From Candidatus Omnitrophota bacterium (GTDB lineage: Bacteria > Omnitrophota > Omnitrophia > Omnitrophales > Aquincolibacteriaceae): a stretch of DNA of 46,782 nt. The notes beneath the pieces were generated by a model. The model worked only from the letters and a program-made list of their open reading frames with translations. It was not told where the DNA came from and ran no database searches. Within the stretch, counting starts at the first letter, position 1; the number at the start of each line of letters is the position of its first letter. Both the position numbers and the translations under genes were made by a program. The stretch lies in NCBI GenBank assembly GCA_022705945.1, contig JAKJDL010000012.1, positions 1 through 46,782 of the forward strand. Reading direction: 5' to 3'. Shown piece after piece: positions 38,843 to 46,674 of this stretch.

Positions 38843-40876
38843 TCATTCCCACGCACTTCTGTAACCGCCGACGGACTCCGTATATTTAAGCAGGTTGTCA
38901 TAAAAAGGCAAACGGCAAAGCGTCGCGCTGTCCCCCACAAGGATGAGCTTCCGCTTCGCGCGCGTCATAGCGACATTCATTCTCCGCGTGTCCGCGAGGA
39001 ATCCGATTTCTCCTTCGGGGTTGGAGCGGACGAGAGATACCAGCACGACTTCCTTTTCACGCCCCTGGAACGCATCGACCGAATCGATCTCAAGCTCGCC
39101 CATCTCGCCCGGGTCCCGATTGTCCCCCACGATCAGGTCCGTCAGAAGTTTCACCTGGGCGCTATAAGGGCTGATCACGGCAATATCCCGCGGCCGGACA
39201 CCCGCCGCCAGGATCGTGCCGAGGGTCTTCACGACCAGCCTGGCCTCCTCGGGATTGGCGTGGCTTCCCGTCCCTTCCTCCGCTTCCTCCTCATAACCGA
39301 GACCGGCCGTATCCAGAAACATGGCGGAAGGGTCATTCAACGTCTCATCTTTCACAAAAGGGAGGTCCGTGAGCTTGTGTCGCTTTACGGATTCATCCGC
39401 GATCAGTCTTTTTTCATAAAACTCACGGGACGGGAAATCCATGATAGCTTCATGCATCCGGTATTGACGCTCAAGCCGGACCTTGCTGGCATGACCGAGC
39501 TTTTCGTGGAGGCGCTCAAAAAGCGTGAAGCGAAGCGAGTCTTTCCCCTGCCTCGGCGACTGCACGGTCGGCGGCAGCTGGCAGTGATCTCCCGCCATGA
39601 TCACCTTCCCGGCGCGGCAAAGCGGTATCCATGTCGAGGGTTCGACACCCTGCGTTGCCTCGTCAATGATAACCCAGTCGAATTTCTTGGCCTTGATAAG
39701 CGGGTCCGCGGCCCCCACATGCGTCGCGACCACGATGTCGGAGGCGTTCCACACCTGCTTAAAGATCCGGGACCTGAGATCCTTGATATCAATGCGAAGG
39801 CGTTCGATCTCGGCGCGCATTTCCTTACGCTCTTCCCATTCATAAGTCCGGCGAATCTGACGGCGCTCCTTTTGTCTGGAAAGCTGCTCAAGGCGGGCTT
39901 CATTCTCCCCGATCATTTTCGCGTAAGGGTGAGCGGCAAGCTTGTAGCTGAAGGTGTGTTCCCGGATGCGTTCGCTGACACGCGCCGGCTGTCCGAGACG
40001 GGTCACGGGAGTCTGATAAAACGCGAGACCTTCCACCAGGTTATCACAGGCCGCGTTGCTCGGCGCCGAAACGAGAACGGTTTCCCCGCGGGAAACCGCC
40101 TGGCGGATGATCTCGATCAGCACGCGTGTTTTCCCGGTCCCGGGCGGGCCGTGGATCAGAAGAATATCCCTGGCCTCCGATGCCATGCAGACAGCTTTTT
40201 TCTGCGTTTCATTCAGCGTCAGATCGAGAAAAGGAAACCCGGAGACAGGAACCGGATCATCGAGCTTCGGCTTCCTGAGACCGAGACTGATATCACGGAA
40301 AACGGCGATCCTGGAATGGTCGGCTTCTTTAACAAGCCGGATTGCCTCATGCATCCGTTCAAAAGTTGAAAGATTTTCCGCCGCGGCAAGCTGAAAACTG
40401 TCCTCCCGGTCGATCCAGGGCGGCAGCCTTCCGTTAAAAGCAACGGTGATTCGCATCCGATCCCGTTCATAGACGGCTCCCATGGGACATTCCGCCTCGG
40501 GGGTTCGGAACCCGGAAAGCCTCACGATGTCCCCCGTTCCGAGGCTGTAGCGCGGCAAGGGGCGTTTGGTTTTGAGAGCGAAGGTCAGAAGCTTCTGCCC
40601 CGATGGATTATAGTGGACTTCCAGAAGGTCAAGCCGGTAGATCGCTTTTCCGCCCCGTTCCCTGTCTTCCGGTTTTTTTTCGAGAAAATCACTTTTATAC
40701 CGGTCCCTCTCGGATCTTTCTTCATCGCGAAGGAGGCGGGTCAGATGAAGGAAATGCTTCTCGATCACCGCCGTATCGCCGACCCAAATCTCTTTCGGCT
40801 CGGGTTTTTCGAGCTTCTTCTTCGGCGGGCCCTTGCGCTTTTTCGGGTCCGGATGATCGCGGTAAGTATGAGCCAT
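38843..40876 (-). CDS. SF1 helicase, Upf1/IGHMBP2-like
   Basis: 677 residues. A Lys-rich N-terminus (KKRKGPPKKKLEKP) is followed by a beta-barrel-like part and the helicase core: Walker A GPPGTGKT (243-250), Walker B DEATQ (405-409), GDHCQLPPTVQSP, RLERQYRMHEAIMDFP, DSVDAFQGREKEVVLVSLVRS and NVAMTRAKRKLILVGD. This is the SF1B Upf1/IGHMBP2 type that unwinds RNA or DNA 5'-3'. GAGG lies before the ATG. The role in bacteria is not established; possibilities include RNA or ribosome quality control and DNA repair. Confidence 0.92.
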   Translation of the reverse strand: MAHTYRDHPDPKKRKGPPKKKLEKPEPKEIWVGDTAVIEKHFLHLTRLLRDEERSERDRYKSDFLEKKPEDRERGGKAIYRLDLLEVHYNPSGQKLLTFALKTKRPLPRYSLGTGDIVRLSGFRTPEAECPMGAVYERDRMRITVAFNGRLPPWIDREDSFQLAAAENLSTFERMHEAIRLVKEADHSRIAVFRDISLGLRKPKLDDPVPVSGFPFLDLTLNETQKKAVCMASEARDILLIHGPPGTGKTRVLIEIIRQAVSRGETVLVSAPSNAACDNLVEGLAFYQTPVTRLGQPARVSERIREHTFSYKLAAHPYAKMIGENEARLEQLSRQKERRQIRRTYEWEERKEMRAEIERLRIDIKDLRSRIFKQVWNASDIVVATHVGAADPLIKAKKFDWVIIDEATQGVEPSTWIPLCRAGKVIMAGDHCQLPPTVQSPRQGKDSLRFTLFERLHEKLGHASKVRLERQYRMHEAIMDFPSREFYEKRLIADESVKRHKLTDLPFVKDETLNDPSAMFLDTAGLGYEEEAEEGTGSHANPEEARLVVKTLGTILAAGVRPRDIAVISPYSAQVKLLTDLIVGDNRDPGEMGELEIDSVDAFQGREKEVVLVSLVRSNPEGEIGFLADTRRMNVAMTRAKRKLILVGDSATLCRLPFYDNLLKYTESVGGYRSAWE

Positions 40877-40891
40877 AAAACCTCAAAAAAT

Positions 40892-40990
40892 CGGGCCTCG
40901 GGACCGGTTCCCCGGGACCTGTTTAAAAAAGCGGTTCACGAGTCCTCCCGGAGGGAGTCAGACGACCCGGTCCCGGGGAAGATACGAGTC
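40892..40990. repeat. GGGAC-type intergenic repeat, member c
   Basis: Includes the 33-nt stretch 40942-40974 with core TCAGACGACCCG, shared with 42628-42659 on the other strand, plus a GGGACCGGTTCCCCGGGAC palindromic part. It lies between the YjbQ gene and the helicase. Confidence 0.6.
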
Positions 40991-41005
40991 CCTGGTTTTT
41001 AAAAA

Positions 41006-41422
41006 TCACTCCCCGATAATCTTCACGAGAATGCGCTTTTTGCGCCGACCGTCAAATTCGCCGTAGAAAATCTGCTCCCACGGCCCGAAGTCGAGCTTTC
41101 CGTTCGTGATCGCGCAGACGACTTCGCGCCCCAGGATCGTGCGCTTCAGGTGCGCGTCGCCGTTATCCTCGCCCGTCAGGTTGTGTCGATACTTGTCCTT
41201 CCCGTAAGGCGCGAGCTTCTCCGTCCACTTCAGGAAGTCTTCGTGCAAACCGCTTTCATTATCATTAATAAAGACGCTCGCGGTAATATGCATGGCATTC
41301 ACGAGGCACAGCCCCTCTTTCACGCCGCTTTTACGGACTGCCGCCTCGACCTCGTCCGTAATGCGGACAATCGCATAACGATCTTCGGTATTTATCCAGA
41401 GATATTCAGTATGGGTTTTCAT
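41006..41422 (-). CDS. YjbQ/UPF0047 family protein
   Basis: 138 residues: [19 protein letters not shown], then [36 protein letters not shown] and [13 protein letters not shown]. The family is widespread; E. coli YjbQ has weak thiamine-phosphate synthase activity, which would fit the thi genes elsewhere in the window, but this is only a possibility. AGGAGG lies before the ATG. It lies between repeat c and a terminator. Confidence 0.9.
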   Translation of the reverse strand: MKTHTEYLWINTEDRYAIVRITDEVEAAVRKSGVKEGLCLVNAMHITASVFINDNESGLHEDFLKWTEKLAPYGKDKYRHNLTGEDNGDAHLKRTILGREVVCAITNGKLDFGPWEQIFYGEFDGRRKKRILVKIIGE

Positions 41423-41484
41423 GGAAAGACCTCCTCGCGCGAGGTTTCATTCTATCACAGAATCCCGGCAGACCGTGTCTTATG

Positions 41485-41518
41485 AAAAAACCGCCGCCCG
41501 GACTTCCGGGCAGCGGTC
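41485..41518 (-). terminator. Intrinsic terminator after the TIGR04073 gene
   Basis: Minus strand: ACCGCTGCCCGG-AAGT-CCGGGCGGCGGT followed by TTTTTT; a 12-bp stem with one wobble pair and a proper U-tract, the clearest rho-independent terminator in the window. Confidence 0.85.
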
Positions 41519-41549
41519 TCGATTCCGGGATTGCCGTCCACCGGTACGT

Positions 41550-41906
41550 TCAGTCGGAAAGAGCGTCCATCGTCGGAGTGAAAACCGTTTCCGGCCGGAT
41601 GAGGGGCGCGTAGTTATTCATCCCCGGAAACGGGAATGTCACCGCATCGTAAAGCCCGACCACCGCCCGCCGCACCGTAAATCCCGTCCCGCGCACCGCT
41701 CCGTAAAGGAATCCCGTCAGGTAGTCGGGACTTTTTTCGATCGCGACGGGAAGCTGGGTAATGTATTCCCCCCAACAGGTCGCGACGTTCGCGATGCCGC
41801 GAGCAAACTTGGACGCCGCTTTATCCGCCTGGATAGGATTCGCCGCAAAAGCGGGAACCGCGGCAACAAAACCCGAAACTATAAGGACGGAAAAAATCTT
41901 TTTCAT
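41550..41906 (-). CDS. Exosortase system-associated protein, TIGR04073-like
   Basis: 118 residues. A signal peptide (FSVLIVSGFVAAVPAFA) is followed by KFARGIANVATCWGEYI, a GFLYGAVRGTGFTVRRAVVG block and LYDAVTFPFPG, the pattern of the TIGR04073 family found in genomes with exosortase/PEP-CTERM-like systems. No exosortase or PEP-CTERM gene is in this window. CAGGAGGG lies before the ATG. It probably acts in the envelope. Confidence 0.8.
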   Translation of the reverse strand: MKKIFSVLIVSGFVAAVPAFAANPIQADKAASKFARGIANVATCWGEYITQLPVAIEKSPDYLTGFLYGAVRGTGFTVRRAVVGLYDAVTFPFPGMNNYAPLIRPETVFTPTMDALSD

Positions 41907-42021
41907 CTCAACCCTCCTGTTCGATCATTGGAAACAGAGACAACCCCGATCTAGCAATGAATCGTCTTTTTCCGCAATTTTTGAAGTTTTTTTATATAAA
42001 CAAATAAACAACTTCGGGGCA

Positions 42022-42558
42022 TCAGGAGCCGAAGCCTTCTGTTTGAAAAACCTCGATCTCCGCCTCATCCAGTTCGGCTTCATCGATACCCGCTTTTTCC
42101 AGAGCGCAGTTCATAAAAAAAGTTTTCGCGTCCCATCCCGTTTCGGCGGCGACCTCGGGGAGATAAACTCCCTTGCGCCATCCGTGGCTCACGATGATGC
42201 CGTCCGTTCCCGGGTTAATGTCTTTGTAGGAGCGGACAGGTTTCGGCTCGGTAAGGACGGAAACGTGGATCTGAAGATCGTTTAGTTCATCAAGTCTGAG
42301 GGGCGGGAACCGGGGATCTTCAAAAGCGGCCGCAAGCGTCATATGCCGGAGGCTCTCCCGGAGCGGTTCATGTCCGAGAATCTGCCCGATACAGCCGCGC
42401 AGGGCACCGCGGCGCTTTAGCGTCACAAAAACCCCGCGTTTTTGTTCAAGAAGCTCACCGGAGAGATCGGGTCTCGGCTCCGGACCGTTCGTGAGCCTTG
42501 CCTTCAAGAGCTCTCGGATATAACGGAGAATTTCCTTTTTTTCAGAGTCACCGAACAT
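42022..42558 (-). CDS. amrA: AmmeMemoRadiSam system protein A (AMMECR1)
   Basis: 178 residues: GVFVTLKRRGALRGCIGQI is the AMMECR1 hallmark, followed by AAFEDPRFPPLRLDEL and GWRKGVYLPEVAAETGWDA. AMMECR1 proteins occur from archaea to humans and pair with MEMO1 and a radical SAM enzyme; the reaction is not established. It lies 148 bp downstream of amrB on the same strand, separated by a repeat element. Confidence 0.93.
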   Translation of the reverse strand: MFGDSEKKEILRYIRELLKARLTNGPEPRPDLSGELLEQKRGVFVTLKRRGALRGCIGQILGHEPLRESLRHMTLAAAFEDPRFPPLRLDELNDLQIHVSVLTEPKPVRSYKDINPGTDGIIVSHGWRKGVYLPEVAAETGWDAKTFFMNCALEKAGIDEAELDEAEIEVFQTEGFGS

Positions 42559-42593
42559 TTTTGATTCTCACTTTAAAAATAAAAGAACTTGGA

Positions 42594-42700
42594 CTCGCCC
42601 CCCCCCGCTCGTCCGGGCCCTGTGAAGGGGATCGGGTCGTCTGATTCCCCCGGGAGGACCCTTTTGGGTCCCCGTTTTTTCGAGTCTCGGGGCAAGAGTC
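42594..42700. repeat. GGGAC-type intergenic repeat, member d
   Basis: Includes the 32-nt stretch 42628-42659, inverted relative to 40942-40974 with the same TCAGACGACCCG core, and a GGACCC-TTTT-GGGTCC hairpin (42656-42671) followed on the plus strand by a T-run. It lies between amrB and amrA. Confidence 0.65.
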
Positions 42701-42706
42701 CCGGAT

Positions 42707-43537
42707 TTATTCTTTTCGATACGACATCGCCGCGTAACCGACCACGGAACTCTTCTCCCCCGTCACATCGCCCGAATTTGCGTATTTGAGGAGGCGGGGC
42801 CCTTCCCATCCCATCCTCTCCGCGAGAAACAGCGAAGTGATAACGGGGCCGAGCCCGCAGGCTTCAATTTCACCGGCGTGACCTAACCGGCCGATCCTCG
42901 CAAGATCACGGTCTCCGATCAGCCGGAGGAGCTTTTGATCCATTTTAACGGCTTCGGTATAAGGGTGAAAGTGCGAAAGGTCCGTACTGAACACAAAAAG
43001 AACCTTTTTGCCGGCAAAAAACTTTTCCAGCGCCGCCGCAAGCGCTTCGGCATTCTCAAGGGATTGTTCACCGATATAGACAGGCAGCAGTTTGAATTTT
43101 TTCAGGGCAACCTGGAGGAAAGGAAGCTGAATCTCAAGCGAGTGCTCGTTCAGTTCGTCCGGGATCACTTCGCCGAGACAGGGGCTTGCCTCACGAACCG
43201 CAGCAGCCGACTCCCGGTCTACGGGGACCCTTCCGAGCGGAGTTTCATAAGAATCCGCATCATCGATAAAAACGCCCCGGATGAATATCCGGTGCAGAAA
43301 AGCCACTATCACCACCGTTTCAAATCCGGTGTCCTGAATCGTGCGGAACGCTTCGGCCGCAACCCGCCCCGAATACATATATCCGGCATGAGGCACAATG
43401 AGTCCGCACGTCAGCGGGTCACAGACCGCGGCAGCTCCGGAAAGGAAGGTTTTTATCTCTTTTTCAAGCGCGGAAGGACGATCCGGATAGAATTGCCCGC
43501 TGACCACGGAATCTCTGACTTTTTCTCTGTTCTTCAT
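42707..43537 (-). CDS. amrB: AmmeMemoRadiSam system protein B (MEMO1-like)
   Basis: 276 residues: GLIVPHAGYMYSGRVAAEAF, the conserved ETPLGRVPVD, EHSLEIQLPFLQ, VFSTDLSHFHPY and EIEACGLGPVI. The His and Cys residues in HAGYMY, FLHR and ACGLG are placed as the metal-binding residues of human MEMO1. MEMO proteins look like extradiol dioxygenases without a known reaction. It lies upstream of amrA on the same strand and is separated from amrS by the non-coding region and the NCS2 gene. Confidence 0.93.
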   Translation of the reverse strand: MKNREKVRDSVVSGQFYPDRPSALEKEIKTFLSGAAAVCDPLTCGLIVPHAGYMYSGRVAAEAFRTIQDTGFETVVIVAFLHRIFIRGVFIDDADSYETPLGRVPVDRESAAAVREASPCLGEVIPDELNEHSLEIQLPFLQVALKKFKLLPVYIGEQSLENAEALAAALEKFFAGKKVLFVFSTDLSHFHPYTEAVKMDQKLLRLIGDRDLARIGRLGHAGEIEACGLGPVITSLFLAERMGWEGPRLLKYANSGDVTGEKSSVVGYAAMSYRKE

Positions 43538-43670
43538 GGCGTCAGACTCCTTTCGCTGAAAAATCCGGAAACTTCCGGCCTCCGCGGGCGCCCCCTTTCC
43601 CCGCCATTCGGCCCCCGCCCGATATCGTCTTCATTCTACCCTTAAAAACCGATCTATCACTGCTTTTATA

Positions 43671-43905
43671 GATACCACGCCCTTACGGGCGTGGCACTAA
43701 AATCAAAATTCAAGTTCCGCTTGACCGGCATCTTCCTTGCCTTGCATCTCTACGTATTTCTGTATGACACGTTCCTCGATACCTACCGTGGACACGAAGT
43801 AGCCCTTTGACCAGATACCCCTGCCGTCCCAATATACTTTCCTCAAAAATTCAAAGATCGGAAAATGCCGGGACGGCTCTCATCCCCACCCTCACGGGTG
43901 GGGAG
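43671..43905 (-). mobile_element. Internally deleted IS200/IS605-type element
   Basis: Two hairpins with the same design, CCACGCCC-TTAC-GGGCGTGG (43675-43694) and CCCCACCC-TCAC-GGGTGGGG (43884-43903), 8-bp stems and tetraloops, flank a C-terminal tnpA remnant, as expected of the subterminal hairpins of an IS200-family element or a palindrome-associated derivative (PATE). It has lost most of the transposase, so it can move only if a TnpA acts from elsewhere. Confidence 0.65.
43703..43879 (-). pseudogene. IS200-type transposase TnpA, C-terminal remnant
   Basis: The reverse-strand frame reads KVYWDGRGIWSKGYFVSTVG, then IEERVIQKYVEMQGKED and ends AGQAELEF with a stop. This matches the end of IS200/IS605 TnpA (W...RGYFVSTVG...YI..Q..ED), with the catalytic tyrosine of the QKYVEMQ helix kept. 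The N-terminal half with the His-x-His motif is absent, and a stop closes the frame upstream, so the gene is dead. Confidence 0.75.
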
Positions 43906-44033
43906 TTCCCGCTAAGTTAAACTGCCGATTCCATATTATCCATATTATAATAAAATCATGCGCAAGGATTCAGCCCAAAATCCGGGATTGCTTTTTTCGA
44001 TACCGGGCCGCATCACGCCCCACCCTCAAAACC

Positions 44034-44077
44034 ACCCACTCCAACACCGGGACTTAGGCCCGGGTGTTGGAGTGGGT
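44034..44077. repeat. 29-nt palindromic repeat, copy B, with a 15-bp stem
   Basis: ACCCACTCCAACACC / GGTGTTGGAGTGGGT, 15 perfect base pairs, enclosing a GGG...CCC core. The central 30 nt (44041-44070), read on the minus strand, match copy A (16804-16832) at 28 of 29 positions. Confidence 0.8.
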
Positions 44078-44106
44078 CGAAAAGGCGCAGTGCGCACAAT
44101 CGCGCA

Positions 44107-44159
44107 ATGTTTAGGAGTAAATGTTTAGGAGTATATTATTTAGGAGCATATTAGGAATG
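44107..44159 (+). repeat. TTTAGGAGTA tandem repeat before the NCS2 gene
   Basis: TTTAGGAGTA occurs at 44110 and 44124, TTTAGGAGCA at 44139 and a weaker ATTAGGAATG at 44150; spacings of 14, 15 and 11 bp. Each copy includes an AGGAG-like core, but the actual ribosome binding site of the NCS2 gene is the AGGGGGAG further on. Confidence 0.65.
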
Positions 44160-44183
44160 TATTCAAAAGACAGGGGGAGATAA

Positions 44184-45470
44184 ATGTTAGAAACATTTTT
44201 CAAATTCAAGGAACGCGGCACAACCCCCGGCACGGAGACTCTCGCCGGCGTCACGACATTCCTCGCAATGGCATATATTATTTTCGTGAACCCGGGCATC
44301 CTCGCCGCCGCGGGGATGGACAAGACCGCCGTCATTACCGTGACCTGCCTCGCGACCGCCCTGGCGACGCTCGCAACCGGCATTTTCGCGAACGCCCCGA
44401 TCGCCATGGCCCCGGGAATGGGCCTGAACGCTTTTTTCGCATATTCCCTCGTCCTAACCGACAAGCTCGACTGGCAAACCGCGCTCGGCGTCGTGTTTCT
44501 TTCCGGCCTTTTCTTCTTTCTCCTCACCGCCGTCGGGATCCGGCAAAAGATCGTCGAAGCCATCCCGCGCTCGCTGATTTCGGCCGTATCGGTCGGCATC
44601 GGTTTTTTCATTACCTTTATCGGGCTCGTGAACCTCGGCATCATTCACAAAAATGAGATCACGCTCGTTTCCGCGGCGCCGATCACGCCGACCGTCATGA
44701 CGGGCCTCGCGGGTTTCCTCGTGATGATTCTTCTCGAAATGCGGCAGATCAAGGGCTCCATGATCGCGGGGATCGGGACAGCTACCCTGATCGCGCTCTT
44801 TGCCGGACTGGCCGAATGGCCGAAAGAGTTTTTTACTTTTCATTTCACCCTCTCGCCGGTCGCCTTTAAATTAGACATCCTCGGCGCGCTCAAATGGAGC
44901 TTTTTCGGGGCGATCTTCAGCCTGATGTTCATGCACCTCTTTGATTCGATCGGCTCGCTGGTCGCCTGCTGTAACCAGGCCGGAATGGTCGATGAAAAAG
45001 GCCGCGTCAAGGGCCTCGACCGCCTGCTTTCCCTCGACGCCCTCGCAAGCATGATGGGCGCCGTGATGGGGACCTCCACAATCACAGCCTATGTCGAATC
45101 CGCGACCGGCATCGGCCAGGGAGGTCGGACGGGATTCACCTCGGTCGTGACCGCTCTTTTATTCGCGGCGGCCGTGATCTTTATCCCGGTGATCTCGGTC
45201 GTGCCGCCCTACGCCACGGCTCCGGCACTGATCCTGGTGGGTTTTTTTATGATGAAAGAGGTCACCGCGATCCGTTTCGAAGACATGGAGGAAGGATTCC
45301 CGGCGTTCGTGATCATCGTGATGATCGCTCTCAGTTACTCGATCGCAACCGGCCTCGCGTTCGGATTTCTTTGTCACGTCCTCTTCAAGGTGCTCCGCTG
45401 GAAACTCGCCGAAGTAAAGCCCGCCATGTGGGTCATCGCGGCGTTGTCGCTCCTGCACTTTATTCTATAG
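44184..45470 (+). CDS. NCS2-family purine permease (AzgA/PbuG-like)
   Basis: 428 residues, about 12-14 hydrophobic segments; inner-membrane uptake of purine bases (hypoxanthine, guanine or adenine). TTFLAMAYIIFVNPGIL and ANAPIAMAPGMGLNAFFAY near the N-terminus, then LFDSIGSLVACCNQAGM and STITAYVESATGIGQGGRTG are AzgA-subfamily signatures, distinguishing it from xanthine/uracil NCS2 transporters. GGGGGAG lies before the ATG. amrS follows 66 bp downstream on the same strand. Confidence 0.94.
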   Translation: MLETFFKFKERGTTPGTETLAGVTTFLAMAYIIFVNPGILAAAGMDKTAVITVTCLATALATLATGIFANAPIAMAPGMGLNAFFAYSLVLTDKLDWQTALGVVFLSGLFFFLLTAVGIRQKIVEAIPRSLISAVSVGIGFFITFIGLVNLGIIHKNEITLVSAAPITPTVMTGLAGFLVMILLEMRQIKGSMIAGIGTATLIALFAGLAEWPKEFFTFHFTLSPVAFKLDILGALKWSFFGAIFSLMFMHLFDSIGSLVACCNQAGMVDEKGRVKGLDRLLSLDALASMMGAVMGTSTITAYVESATGIGQGGRTGFTSVVTALLFAAAVIFIPVISVVPPYATAPALILVGFFMMKEVTAIRFEDMEEGFPAFVIIVMIALSYSIATGLAFGFLCHVLFKVLRWKLAEVKPAMWVIAALSLLHFIL

Positions 45471-45536
45471 AAATTATAGAAAGCTCCCGGCCGATGCCGG
45501 GCGGCCCGAGACCCGGGCAGAAAGGAAAATGGTCCG

Positions 45537-46574
45537 ATGGAGCAAGCTGTCCCGGCAAGATACGGGCGCAAACTTCCGGACGGAAGGATTGAATGTGTTC
45601 TTTGCCCGCGTCACTGCAGGCTCGCGGAAGGACAACGCGGTTTTTGTTTCGTCCGCGCCTGCGAAAAGGGGCGGATCGTCCTTACGACCTACGGCCGCTC
45701 AAGCGGCTTCGGTATCGACCCCGTAGAAAAAAAACCTCTTTTCCATTTTCTCCCGGGGACTTCCATCCTTTCCTTCGGCACGGCCGGCTGTAATCTGGGA
45801 TGCCTTTTCTGCCAGAACTGGAACATCTCAAAATCCCGCGAGACAGACACCCTCGCCGTCAGAGCCTCCCCCGCCGGAATCGCCCGGGCCGCGAAGAATG
45901 CGGGATGCCGGAGCGTCGCATTCACTTATAACGATCCGGTGATTTTTCACGAATACGCGGTCGATGCCGCAAAAGAATGCCGGAAGCTCGGGATCAAAAC
46001 GGCCGCCGTCACGGCCGGTTATGTGTGCGCGGAACCGCGGAAAGAATTCTACGAGTGGATGGATGCGGCCAATGTCGATCTCAAGGGATTCTCTGAGGAT
46101 TTTTATAAAAAATATTGCCGGGCCTCGCTCGCGCCCGTCCTCGAAACGCTTGAATATATCCGCCGCGAAACTAAGACCTGGCTTGAGATCACAACGCTCC
46201 TGATCCCGGGGTTGAATGATTCGGCGGCCGAGATCGATTCCCTGACAAAGCGGATCGCGGAAACGCTCGGCCCCGATGTCCCGCTCCATTTTACCGCCTT
46301 CCATCCCGATTACAGAATAACCGACGTTCCGCCGACCTCCCCGGCAATCCTTCGAAAAGCCCGCGAGACCGCGATAACAAACGGCATCCGCTACTGCTAC
46401 ACCGGCAATGTTTCGGACCCGGAAGGCGAATCGACCTTCTGTCATGCCTGCGGAAAAAAGCTGATCGGCCGAAATTGGTATAAGCTCACGGAGTGGAATT
46501 TAAGAGACGGGAAGTGCGGGTTCTGCGGCACGCCGTGCGCGGGAATTTTTGAGTGCCGCCCGGTACGTCTCTGA
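45537..46574 (+). CDS. amrS: AmmeMemoRadiSam system radical SAM enzyme
   Basis: 345 residues. The SAM cluster motif is CNLGCLFC (cysteines 85, 89 and 92). The N-terminal CVLCPRHCRLAEGQRGFC and the C-terminal CHACGK...GKCGFCGTPC provide two further cysteine clusters characteristic of the AmrS group, which resembles pyruvate-formate-lyase activating enzymes. It is the third member of the amrA-amrB-amrS system and lies here on the opposite strand, behind a purine permease. The reaction is unknown. AGAAAGGA lies before the ATG. Confidence 0.95.
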   Translation: MEQAVPARYGRKLPDGRIECVLCPRHCRLAEGQRGFCFVRACEKGRIVLTTYGRSSGFGIDPVEKKPLFHFLPGTSILSFGTAGCNLGCLFCQNWNISKSRETDTLAVRASPAGIARAAKNAGCRSVAFTYNDPVIFHEYAVDAAKECRKLGIKTAAVTAGYVCAEPRKEFYEWMDAANVDLKGFSEDFYKKYCRASLAPVLETLEYIRRETKTWLEITTLLIPGLNDSAAEIDSLTKRIAETLGPDVPLHFTAFHPDYRITDVPPTSPAILRKARETAITNGIRYCYTGNVSDPEGESTFCHACGKKLIGRNWYKLTEWNLRDGKCGFCGTPCAGIFECRPVRL

Positions 46575-46590
46575 GCGGCCCGGCCCCCGT

Positions 46591-46636
46591 CCGCATTCAA
46601 AATCCCTCGCACCGGACCCGCACCGAATGCGGTTTT
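46591..46636 (+). terminator. Hairpin with T-tract after amrS
   Basis: CCGCATTC / GAATGCGG, 8 bp around a 26-nt loop, followed by TTTT; 17 bp after the amrS stop. Confidence 0.55.
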
Positions 46637-46674
46637 GATCCTCGTGTTTTTTCCGGACCCCCGGCGTCAACCGA

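Larger units (their letters stand above)
43538..44183. other. 646-bp non-coding region between divergent amrB and the NCS2 gene
   Basis: From left to right it holds a GC-rich part with no gene (43538-43670), an IS200-type remnant with two hairpins (43671-43905), an AT-rich patch with TATAATAAAAT (43930-43955), the palindromic repeat (44034-44077) and a short tandem repeat (44107-44159) before the NCS2 start. No ORF beyond the tnpA remnant is convincing. No purine riboswitch core is seen ahead of the purine permease. Confidence 0.7.

Noticed and set aside
43921-44183. Purine riboswitch ahead of the NCS2 permease
   Set aside because: The conserved junction sequences of the purine riboswitch could not be found; only repeats and AT-rich stretches are present.
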